A stretch of DNA of 11,907 bases from Nitrospirota bacterium (GTDB lineage: Bacteria; Nitrospirota; Thermodesulfovibrionia; Thermodesulfovibrionales; SM23-35), in assembly GCA_016212245.1 (NCBI GenBank), contig JACRGU010000107.1:1-11907 (forward strand). Direction: 5' to 3'. Below are positions 5,893-11,907 of the stretch, piece by piece. The position numbers and the translations under genes were made by a program. The notes below the pieces were generated by a model. The model ran no database searches, had not been told where the DNA came from, and saw only the letters and a program-made list of their open reading frames with translations. The stretch's first letter is position 1, and each line of letters begins with the position of its first letter.

Positions 5893-7806
5893 ATGCAGAG
5901 ACTAACTATAGAAGATTTAAAAAATATTAAAGAAAAACATAAGGCAACCTTCGCCTTAAGGGAAGGTGGATACAGGGCAAAGGTTACAGTCCATATGGGG
6001 ACATGCGGAATCACCGTGGGTGCAAAGGATGTAATGGATGCATTGATTAATGAGGTTAAGAAAAACGGCCTCAAGGATGTAACTGTTGGTTCAGCCGGCT
6101 GTGCAGGACTCTGTGGCAGGGAGCCAATAGTAACAATCGAAGAGATAGGAAAGGAAACAATTAAGTACTGTGACATGAATGCTGAAAAGATGCGAAAGAT
6201 TGTTGTAGCACATCTGATCGAAGGCAAACCAGTCGAGGATTATGCACTTCCTCACCAGAAGGATCTTCCATTTTATAATCTTCAGGAGTTACGCGTATTA
6301 CAAAACATATGGTTTATGGATCCAGAAAGCCTCGAAGAATACATTGCGAGGGATGGTTATCAGGCTGCTGCAAAGGCACTGACACAGATGACTCAGGAAG
6401 AGATAATAAAGGTTGTAAAGGATTCAGGATTAAGGGGAAGGGGTGGTGCAGGATTCCCAACAGGCCTGAAATGGGAATTTGCCTCAAAGGTTCAGTCTGA
6501 AGTGAAGTTTATGCTCTGCAATGGTGATGAAGGTGACCCTGGTGCATTCATGGACAGGTCTGTTATGGAGGCAGACCCACATTCTGTTATTGGGGGGATG
6601 ATAATAGGTGCTAAGGCAATAGGTGCACATCAGGGTTATATCTATGTCAGGGCTGAGTATCCCTTAGCAGTTAAAAGGCTACAGATTGCAATAAAGCAGT
6701 GTTATGAGGCAGGCCTTCTTGGCAAGAATATCTTTGACAGTGGTTTTGACTTTGACCTTGAGATATATCAGGGTGCTGGCGCATTCGTCTGTGGTGAGGA
6801 GACAGCCCTTATGCGTTCTATAGAAGGGAAAAGAGGTATGCCAAGGCCGAGACCACCTTTCCCTGCCCATAAGGGGTTACGGGATAAGCCCTCAGTGCTC
6901 AACAATGTCGAGACCCTTGCACAGATACCGCTCATAATCCTGAATGGTGCCGAGTGGTACAAAAGTATCGGAACAGAAAAAAGTACAGGGACAAAGGTCT
7001 TCTGTCTTGCAGGCGCCATAAAAAATGTTGGACTGATTGAAGTTCCTATGGGGATACCATTAAGAACGATCGTCTATGATATTGGCGGAGGAATGAGGGG
7101 AAAGAAAAAGTTCAAGGCTGTTCAGATGGGAGGGCCATCCGGAGGCTGTATCCCTGAAAGCCTCCTTGGTCTACCTGTCACCTATGAAGATATTGTAAAG
7201 AGTGGTGCCATCATGGGTTCTGGCGGTATGGTATTCATGGACGAAGATAACTGTATGGTAAGTGTGGCAAAGTTTTTCCTCGGTTTCACCACAGATGAGT
7301 CCTGCGGAAAGTGTGTGCCATGCAGGGTAGGGACAAGGATTCTGCTTGATATACTTACTGATATCTGTGAGGGTCGTGGTAAAGAAGGTGATATTGAAAC
7401 ACTGGAAGACCTCTGCAAAGACATCATCGCAGCATCGCTCTGTGGCCTCGGTATGACAGCCCCGAATCCAGTTCTTACAACAATAAGATATTTTAAGGAT
7501 GAATATGAGGCACATATAAAAGATAAGTGGTGCGTTGCTGGTGTCTGTCGTGACCTCTGCACATTCTTTATAGATGAAAAACTCTGCAAAGGGTGCCTTG
7601 CATGTCTGAGGGCATGCCCATCAAAGGCTATTGTTGGTGAAAAGAAAAAGCCACACAGGATTATACAAGAACTCTGTGTTCATTGCAGAAGCTGTTATGA
7701 TAGCTGTAAATTCAAGTCAATAAAAGTATTACCTGCTGCAGCCCGTGAGGCCAGTGAGGCAGAACTATTACAATTAGCAGGTGTAGCAACACCAACTGGG
7801 GTATAG
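5893..7806 (+). CDS. NuoF/HydB-like NADH-binding flavoprotein with C-terminal ferredoxin domain
   Basis: The diaphorase subunit that binds NAD(H) and FMN in soluble NuoEFG and HydABC/HndABCD-type complexes. Its 637 residues match the long HydB/HndC type rather than the shorter NuoF of complex I. An N-terminal thioredoxin-like [2Fe-2S] domain has three visible cysteines (C38, C70, C74; a fourth is not seen). NADH/FMN motifs are GLRGRGGAGF (179-188) and CNGDEGDPGAF (209-219), then GAGAFVCGEETAL. The [4Fe-4S] site is C471/C474/C477 plus C517. The C-terminal part has two [4Fe-4S] motifs, C565/C568/C571/C575 and C595/C598/C601/C605. GGAG at 5882-5885 supports ATG 5893. The nuoG-like gene starts 13 bases after its stop. 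Whether NADH or NADPH is used cannot be read from the sequence. Confidence 0.9.
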   Translation: MQRLTIEDLKNIKEKHKATFALREGGYRAKVTVHMGTCGITVGAKDVMDALINEVKKNGLKDVTVGSAGCAGLCGREPIVTIEEIGKETIKYCDMNAEKMRKIVVAHLIEGKPVEDYALPHQKDLPFYNLQELRVLQNIWFMDPESLEEYIARDGYQAAAKALTQMTQEEIIKVVKDSGLRGRGGAGFPTGLKWEFASKVQSEVKFMLCNGDEGDPGAFMDRSVMEADPHSVIGGMIIGAKAIGAHQGYIYVRAEYPLAVKRLQIAIKQCYEAGLLGKNIFDSGFDFDLEIYQGAGAFVCGEETALMRSIEGKRGMPRPRPPFPAHKGLRDKPSVLNNVETLAQIPLIILNGAEWYKSIGTEKSTGTKVFCLAGAIKNVGLIEVPMGIPLRTIVYDIGGGMRGKKKFKAVQMGGPSGGCIPESLLGLPVTYEDIVKSGAIMGSGGMVFMDEDNCMVSVAKFFLGFTTDESCGKCVPCRVGTRILLDILTDICEGRGKEGDIETLEDLCKDIIAASLCGLGMTAPNPVLTTIRYFKDEYEAHIKDKWCVAGVCRDLCTFFIDEKLCKGCLACLRACPSKAIVGEKKKPHRIIQELCVHCRSCYDSCKFKSIKVLPAAAREASEAELLQLAGVATPTGV

Positions 7807-7819
7807 GAGGGAACAGATT

Positions 7820-10285
7820 ATGATAGAGCTGACCATAAATGACAAAAAGATTACAGTAGAAGAAGGGACTACCATCCTTCAGGCTGCGCTTGAGAATGGT
7901 ATAAAGATGCCCAATCTCTGTTATGACAAAAGACTCAAACCTTATGGTGCTTGCAGATTGTGCGTGGTTGAGGAAGAAAAATCGCCAAGACTCTTAGCTG
8001 CATGCTCAAGCCCTGTTGCACCTGGGATGGTTGTGAAGACAGATACCCCAAAACTCAGAAAGATCCGCCAGACTGTGCTGGAACTTATGTTAGTCCACCA
8101 CCCACTTGACTGTCCTGTATGTGACAAGGCTGGTGAGTGCGACCTACAGGACATTGCATATGAGTATGGCAAGCCTGAAACACGCTTTATAAGACACAGG
8201 AAAGAGGCCCCTCCTGATATCAGGGGACCATTAATAGAGCTGACCTCAAACAGATGTATTCTCTGCGGTAAATGTGTAAGGATCTGCGATGAATATCAGG
8301 GCAGGGGCGCCTTAGGTCTGATTGGCAGAGGATTCCCTGCAGTGGTTCAACCTGCATTTGGTGAGATACTTGAGTGTGATTATTGTGGCCAGTGTATAGA
8401 TATATGCCCAACAGGAGCTCTCTTGAGCAAGCCTTATAAATTTAAGGCACGTGCATGGTTCCTCGAGGAAAAGGATACGATATGCCCATTCTGTGGCTGT
8501 GGTTGTACCCTTACATTAGGAATAAGGGAAGGGAGGATATTACGTTCAAGGGGAAAGGAAGACAATGGAGTAAGTGGGGGAAATCTTTGTGGAAGGGGCA
8601 GATTCGGCTTTGATTATATCTATAGCGAGAACCGTCTAAAAACACCGATGATAAGAAGATATGGTGAACTTGTGCCTGCATCATGGGATGAGGCGATGAG
8701 TTATATCAGTGATAGCCTTAAATCCATCTCTGAGAACTATGGACCCTTTTCTATAGGTGCTATAGGCTCACACAGATGCACAAATGAAGATAACTACATG
8801 CTACAGAAATTTATGAGAAATGTTATTGGTTCTAATAACATTGATTCCTCTGCTGCCTTTGGCTATGCCCTGGTAGAGAGGGCATTCGGCCAGAAAGGCC
8901 ATCACATAGATCTTAAATCCCCTCTCGGTAAAGAGATTATCTTTATCCTCGAGTCAGATTTAAGCATAACCCATCCTGTCTTTGGAATAAATATTTTGCG
9001 GGCAAAAAGAGAAGGGTCAAAGTTAATTATTGCTGACAGCAGGGAAACGAAACTCACAAGGCATAGCTCACAGTGGCTGAGAATAAGACCGGGGACAGGA
9101 GTAGCACTTTTAAATGGGATAATGAAGATTATAATAGATAGAGGTCTTTTTGATAAGGAAAAGGTCTCAAAGGTTTCAGGGTTTTCATCACTTGAATCAG
9201 TATTAAAACATTACACACCTGATAAAGTCTCTAAGATTACAGGGATTACCGAGGAAGAGCTTATGGAAGCTACAGAGATATTTGCAAAGGCGAAGAGTAG
9301 AATGTTATCCCTTTCAATCGGTATTTCTGAAAATACAAAGGGATTGGATACGGTCTTAGCTGCTTCGAATCTTATTACCTTAATGGGTGACAGCCCTGAT
9401 TCACTCCAGATACCGGCAGAATACTCCAATACCTCCGGCCTTTATCGGATGGGTATAAGGCCGGATGGTTCGACAGGCTCACCAGGAAATGGGAAAACTA
9501 TATCAGAGATGCTATATGAACCGGATACTATTAAGGCTCTTTATATCATGGGTGAAGACCCTGTTGTGACCTTCCCAAACAGTATAAAAATAAATGAGAC
9601 ATTAAAGACATTAGACCTCTTGATAGTCCAAGATATTGCGCTCACAGAGACTGCAAAATTAGCCCATATAGTTTTACCGGCGTCGAGCTGGGCCGAGAAA
9701 GAGGGCACTTTCATGAATACCGAGGGTCTTGCACAGCGGGTCTACAGGGTGGTAGATGCAACCGGCCAGTCACTTCCCGACTGGCAGATTATCAGGAACC
9801 TTGCATGGACGATGGAAAAGGATATGGGTATCAAAACCCTTGAGGACATCTCCCGAGAGGTAAACCCCCTTCTCGTTTCTCCTTTTGTTTCTTCTGAAAA
9901 GAGGGTATTTAATCCTGTCCTCTACACCCCTGGTGAAGAATCAGATGCAGACTATCCACTGACTATGGTTATCAGGGATGTGTTACAACATTCAGGGAGC
10001 ATGTCAACGAGGTCTAAATCTCTTGATCTCGTTGTCTCCGAGCCCTTACTCGAAATAAATGAAGAAGACGCTGAGAGGCTTGGTATTTTAGACCACACCT
10101 ATGTTAGGGTGACTTCAAGGCAGGGGACTGTATATCTTAAGGCTAAGGTCACTGATACAATTCCAGATGGTACCGTCTATGTCCCGACACATTTCCCTCA
10201 TGGCCGCGTTAATGCCTTGACTCACCTCTCACACAATGGCGAAATCCCTATAGATATAGTGAAAGTTGAGCCTGTGAAAATATAG
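7820..10285 (+). CDS. NuoG/FdhA-like Fe-S subunit with degenerate molybdopterin active site
   Basis: An 821-residue subunit with the Fe-S wire of NuoG and formate dehydrogenase alpha. Its clusters are N-terminal [2Fe-2S] (C34, C45, C48, C62), a His-Cys3 [4Fe-4S] (H94, C98, C101, C107), two ferredoxin-type [4Fe-4S] (C146/C149/C152/C156 and C186/C189/C192/C196), and a [4Fe-4S] at the molybdopterin domain (C222, C225, C229, C257). The remainder has the molybdopterin oxidoreductase fold and its C-terminal dinucleotide-binding domain. Formate dehydrogenases carry a motif like N-x-D-x-x-A-R-x-(C/U)-H. Here it reads NIDSSAAFGY (340-349), so the Arg, Cys/Sec and His are all replaced. It is therefore unlikely to oxidise formate and probably acts as an electron conduit, as in NuoG. 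AGGAGG at 7805-7810 supports the start. The substrate is unknown. Confidence 0.85.
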   Translation: MIELTINDKKITVEEGTTILQAALENGIKMPNLCYDKRLKPYGACRLCVVEEEKSPRLLAACSSPVAPGMVVKTDTPKLRKIRQTVLELMLVHHPLDCPVCDKAGECDLQDIAYEYGKPETRFIRHRKEAPPDIRGPLIELTSNRCILCGKCVRICDEYQGRGALGLIGRGFPAVVQPAFGEILECDYCGQCIDICPTGALLSKPYKFKARAWFLEEKDTICPFCGCGCTLTLGIREGRILRSRGKEDNGVSGGNLCGRGRFGFDYIYSENRLKTPMIRRYGELVPASWDEAMSYISDSLKSISENYGPFSIGAIGSHRCTNEDNYMLQKFMRNVIGSNNIDSSAAFGYALVERAFGQKGHHIDLKSPLGKEIIFILESDLSITHPVFGINILRAKREGSKLIIADSRETKLTRHSSQWLRIRPGTGVALLNGIMKIIIDRGLFDKEKVSKVSGFSSLESVLKHYTPDKVSKITGITEEELMEATEIFAKAKSRMLSLSIGISENTKGLDTVLAASNLITLMGDSPDSLQIPAEYSNTSGLYRMGIRPDGSTGSPGNGKTISEMLYEPDTIKALYIMGEDPVVTFPNSIKINETLKTLDLLIVQDIALTETAKLAHIVLPASSWAEKEGTFMNTEGLAQRVYRVVDATGQSLPDWQIIRNLAWTMEKDMGIKTLEDISREVNPLLVSPFVSSEKRVFNPVLYTPGEESDADYPLTMVIRDVLQHSGSMSTRSKSLDLVVSEPLLEINEEDAERLGILDHTYVRVTSRQGTVYLKAKVTDTIPDGTVYVPTHFPHGRVNALTHLSHNGEIPIDIVKVEPVKI

Positions 10286-10480
10286 TATAACCTTATACGC
10301 ACTGCTGAGGTTGCTAATGTAAGGGCTATTATCTTTGTACGAGGTAAAAGGCCTAACAGTAAAACAGTCACCCTTGCCGAGGAAAAGAAGATCCCTTTGC
10401 TTGCTACAAATCTTCCTATGTTTGAGGCCTGCGGTAGATTATATGAGAAAGGATTGCGAGGGCTACTCAATGCAAAATGA
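10286..10480 (+). pseudogene. 5'-truncated DRTGG-domain gene, in frame behind the nuoG-like stop
   Basis: Directly after the TAG of the nuoG-like gene, 64 sense codons run in the same frame to a TGA at 10478-10480. The translation aligns without gaps to the second half of the DRTGG protein at 11049-11390, from about its residue 54. Shared wording includes AII/GIIL, RP, T, AEE/AED, IP/LP, LPMFEACGRLYEKGL and LPAFELVGRLYTLGL. The first half of the domain is missing, and no ATG, GTG or TTG precedes the homology. The end overlaps the start of the next gene as ATGA, the usual operon arrangement, so this was probably a real gene whose 5' half was deleted. A readthrough fusion to the nuoG-like protein is possible in principle but unsupported. 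Confidence 0.75.
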
Positions 10481-10914
10481 ATGCAAAAAAGACTATAGAG
10501 GGAGTTTTTTTCTTGACAGGTAAGGATTTCGCTAATGTAGGTGTTGCCTCCAGTGAGCTTAAGGCCATACTCGAAAAAATGGGTATTGATCACGATATTG
10601 TAAGAAGGGCTGCGATAGCTTCATTTGAGGCAGAGATGAATGTAATAATATATACCCCGGCAGGCATGATGCGATATAAAATTACGCCCGATCATATTAA
10701 GGTTATAGTTGAAGACATAGGTCCTGGCATTGAAGATATTGAACTTGCCATGACAGAGGGCTACTCAACAGCCCCTGATTATATAAGAGAGATGGGATTT
10801 GGTTCAGGCATGGGTCTGCCGAATATCAAAAAGAATACTAACGAACTAAAGATTTCATCCAAATTAGGGGCAGGGACGACTCGCGAGTTTGTTATAAATA
10901 TAAAAAAGGAGTAA
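10477..10914 (+). CDS. RsbW-like anti-sigma/serine kinase ATPase (HATPase_c)
   Basis: A 145-residue GHKL ATPase of the anti-sigma factor/serine-threonine kinase type. The N-box is EAEMN (51-55), G1 is VEDIGPG (78-84, D80) and the lid/G2 region is MGFGSGMGLPNIKK (106-119). Such small ATPases recur next to DRTGG and PHP genes beside HydABC-type hydrogenase operons, where their exact role is not settled. ATG 10477 overlaps the TGA of the preceding DRTGG fragment as ATGA, pointing to coupled translation. A TTG at 10513 with an upstream GAGGGAG is an alternative but would remove the first beta strand (IEGVFFL). The ATPase motifs look intact, so the protein should still bind ATP. The target, whether a sigma factor, an anti-anti-sigma factor or a redox enzyme, cannot be told. 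Confidence 0.85.
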   Translation: MNAKKTIEGVFFLTGKDFANVGVASSELKAILEKMGIDHDIVRRAAIASFEAEMNVIIYTPAGMMRYKITPDHIKVIVEDIGPGIEDIELAMTEGYSTAPDYIREMGFGSGMGLPNIKKNTNELKISSKLGAGTTREFVINIKKE

Positions 10915-10917
10915 TAC

Positions 10918-11052
10918 ATGGAACATACATACATTATCAATGCACAAAGGATATTGAAAATGTCATTCCTGCGAAGGCAGGAATCCAGAAACTTTAAATT
11001 TAACTGGATTCCCGCTTACGCGGGAATGACGAAGGATGGTATTTTTAGATGA
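10918..11052 (+). CDS. Small ORF (44 codons) containing a palindromic repeat; probable gene remnant
   Basis: ATG 10918 has a good GGAG (10908-10911) six bases upstream, three bases after the ATPase stop. It runs for 44 codons and ends in a TGA that overlaps the start of the DRTGG gene as ATGA. Both ends therefore look like a genuine operon gene. However, codons from about 10962 to 11030 are a palindromic repeat; its reading WIPAYAGMT is a familiar product of translating such repeats. Only the first 14 residues (MEHTYIINAQRILK) could be original sequence, and I do not recognise them. I infer a small gene invaded or replaced by a repeat, now perhaps serving only to couple translation. It may not be a functional protein. 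Confidence 0.4.
   Translation: MEHTYIINAQRILKMSFLRRQESRNFKFNWIPAYAGMTKDGIFR
10962..11030. repeat. Palindromic MITE/REP-like repeat with two hairpins
   Basis: Two 27-nt arms (10962-10988 and 11004-11030) are inverted copies matching at 23 of 27 positions, separated by an AT-rich 15-nt spacer. Each arm is itself a hairpin: ATTCCTGC-GAAG-GCAGGAAT on the left and ATTCCCGC-TTAC-GCGGGAAT on the right. The outer ends read GTCATTCC and GGAATGAC. This resembles widely scattered intergenic repeats in many bacterial genomes, but the family name cannot be assigned from one copy. Confidence 0.8.
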
Positions 11053-11390
11053 AACTACAGGAACTTGTTGATAGTTTGTCCCTCGAGGTCAAAACAGCAC
11101 CTTCTAATTTAACAAAAGAGGTGACAGGCGGCTATGTGAGTGACCTCCTCTCTGATGTTATAGCGAACAGTAAAAAGGGCAATATATGGATAACACTTCA
11201 GACCCATCAAAATATTGTGGCGGTTGCAACACTCAAAGATCTCTCAGGTATTATACTTGTGAATAATAGAACTCCTGATGCAGAGACACTGAAAAAGGCT
11301 GAAGATGAGGGCTTACCAATATTGGTAAGCCCTCTACCTGCCTTTGAGCTTGTTGGAAGGCTTTATACCCTCGGCCTGAGATGCCAGTAG
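11049..11390 (+). CDS. DRTGG-domain protein
   Basis: A complete 113-residue single-domain protein. The family signature is seen in VTGGYVSDLLS (25-35), followed by WITLQTHQNIVAVA (47-60) and the C-terminal LPAFELVGRLYTLGL. DRTGG domains of this size are found next to small ATPases and PHP proteins in HydABC-type operons; their biochemical role is not established, and related domains precede phosphotransacetylase, where they are thought to be regulatory. The start overlaps the preceding small ORF (ATGA). The nearest Shine-Dalgarno-like AGGA is twelve bases away, so translation is probably coupled. The PHP gene starts inside its last codons, a ten-base overlap. A perfect 28-bp palindrome lies in the coding sequence at 11307-11334. 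The half gene at 10286-10480 is its paralogue. Confidence 0.85.
   Translation: MKLQELVDSLSLEVKTAPSNLTKEVTGGYVSDLLSDVIANSKKGNIWITLQTHQNIVAVATLKDLSGIILVNNRTPDAETLKKAEDEGLPILVSPLPAFELVGRLYTLGLRCQ
11307..11334. repeat. Perfect 28-bp palindrome inside the DRTGG gene
   Basis: The half site GAGGGCTTACCAAT is followed immediately by its exact reverse complement. In mRNA this could form a stem of about 11-12 pairs with a short AU loop, some 50 bases before the PHP gene start. It codes for EGLPILVSP, which fits the family's usual wording at this place, so it is not an assembly fold-back. There is no T-tract after it. Confidence 0.85.
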
Positions 11391-11907
11391 AATTCAGGGC
11401 AGACCTCCATATACACACCTGTCTTTCGCCCTGTGCTGACCTATTAATAACCCCATATCGTATTGTAGAAAAGGCTGCGTCTCTTGGTTTAAACATAATT
11501 GCCATATGCGACCATAACTCTGCAGAGAATGTAGAGGTTGCAAAAAGAGTGGCTAAAGAAAAAGGGATTAATGCCATTTCTGGTATCGAGATAACATCTT
11601 CTGAAGAAGTCCATATCCTTGGTCTTTTTGGCGATATAGAGGATGCTCTGAAAATGCAGGATATTGTCTACGAGAATCTTCAGCTTGGAGAAAATGATGA
11701 AGAGGTATTCGGTATGCAGGTTATTGTCAATGAGAAAGATGAAGTGCTTGATTTTAATAAGAGGCTATTAATAGGGGCAACAAGGCTTTCTGTTAATAAG
11801 ATAGTAGAGACTATACATTCTCTCGGCGGCCTTGCAATCGCAGCCCATATTGACAGAGAGGGGTTCGGGATTATCGGTCAACTCGGTTTTATCCCGCCTG
11901 AGTTAAA
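11381..11907 (+). CDS. PHP-domain metal-dependent phosphoesterase (partial, runs off the window)
   Basis: The first 175 residues of a PHP-domain protein, a family of metal-dependent phosphoesterases related to DNA polymerase III PHP and histidinol phosphatase. Metal-binding motifs seen are DLHIHTCLSPCAD (8-20; H10, H12), CDHN (43-46; D44, H45), E70 in SGIEITSSEEVHILG with H78, and H156 in AAHIDRE. All are where the family has them, so the metal site looks intact as far as the window goes. ATG 11381 lies ten bases inside the end of the DRTGG gene, with no strong ribosome binding site, which suggests coupling. PHP proteins of this kind accompany DRTGG and RsbW-like genes in bifurcating hydrogenase operons; the substrate is unknown. 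The C-terminus is outside the window. Confidence 0.88.
   Translation, partial: MPVEFRADLHIHTCLSPCADLLITPYRIVEKAASLGLNIIAICDHNSAENVEVAKRVAKEKGINAISGIEITSSEEVHILGLFGDIEDALKMQDIVYENLQLGENDEEVFGMQVIVNEKDEVLDFNKRLLIGATRLSVNKIVETIHSLGGLAIAAHIDREGFGIIGQLGFIPPEL

Noticed and set aside
5787..6227. Long minus-strand open frames across the nuo genes
   Set aside because: They mirror the codon pattern of strong plus-strand genes and show no recognisable domains or ribosome binding sites.
9418..9490. Imperfect inverted repeat around ggccttta/taaggcc and the ggttcgacaggctcacc string
   Set aside because: It resembles repeat fragments seen in other genomes, but here it encodes family-typical NuoG/FdhA residues (PDGSTGSPGN) and has no clear boundaries.
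7820..10285. [FeFe]-hydrogenase catalytic subunit
   Set aside because: No H-cluster cysteine motifs are present; the C-terminal two thirds have the molybdopterin oxidoreductase fold.
10513..10515. TTG start for the RsbW-like ATPase
   Set aside because: A GAGGGAG lies upstream, but this start would remove the first beta strand, and ATG 10477 has the ATGA operon overlap.
10335..10523. Out-of-frame ORF over the DRTGG fragment
   Set aside because: It overlaps the homologous DRTGG frame and has no family resemblance; the frame with homology is 10286-10480.
1..11907. tRNA, rRNA, CRISPR array or integrase
   Set aside because: No cloverleaf with anticodon features, no regularly spaced direct repeats and no recombinase motifs were seen.

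Overview
The window looks like about 12 kb of an anaerobic bacterial chromosome or draft-genome contig. It is moderately AT-rich, with tight plus-strand operons and many Fe-S/flavin subunits. The mix of NfnAB, soluble NuoEFG-type subunits, one-receiver response regulators and a sensor kinase with a CxxxxCHxHP sensor motif is what one sees in Nitrospirota-, deltaproteobacteria- or related anaerobe genomes. That placement is inference and weak; no phylogenetic marker is present. All recognised genes are on the plus strand.

Layout. (1) 1-1148: C-terminal part of a membrane sensor histidine kinase that enters from upstream. Its sensor domain is interrupted by an in-frame TGA at 75-77. (2) 1149-1305: a compact multi-hairpin inverted repeat. 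(3) 1306-2475: two response regulators, a lone receiver and a receiver fused to a GcvH-like (lipoyl-type) domain. (4) 2498-4766: nfnA and nfnB, the NADH-dependent reduced ferredoxin:NADP+ oxidoreductase. (5) 4767-4964: a gene-free spacer bounded by a 20-nt inverted repeat, with a good sigma70-like promoter inside. (6) 4965-10285: a receiver-NuoE fusion, a NuoF/HydB-like diaphorase subunit and a NuoG/FdhA-like Fe-S/molybdopterin-fold subunit. (7) 10286-11907: a 5'-truncated DRTGG fragment, an RsbW-like ATPase, a small ORF made largely of a palindromic repeat, an intact DRTGG protein and the start of a PHP-domain protein that leaves the window.

How it may work together. NuoE-F-G should form a soluble NAD(P)H/ferredoxin-linked flavin/Fe-S module, and NfnAB couples NADH, NADPH and ferredoxin. 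The DRTGG/ATPase/PHP set normally accompanies electron-bifurcating [FeFe]-hydrogenase (HydABC) operons, but no H-cluster subunit is visible here. The third large subunit is a NuoG-like protein whose formate-dehydrogenase active-site residues are replaced. None of the three receivers has a DNA-binding output: one stands alone and two are fused to metabolic or redox domains. The most interesting reading is a two-component relay that acts directly on redox enzymes by phosphorylation rather than through transcription. This is an inference from domain fusions and gene order.

Several parts look eroded: the TGA in the kinase, the half DRTGG gene fused in frame behind the nuoG stop, and a palindromic repeat inside a small ORF. 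There are also three conspicuous non-coding or overlapping structures: the multi-hairpin element, the inverted-repeat-bounded promoter spacer, and a perfect 28-bp palindrome inside the intact DRTGG gene.
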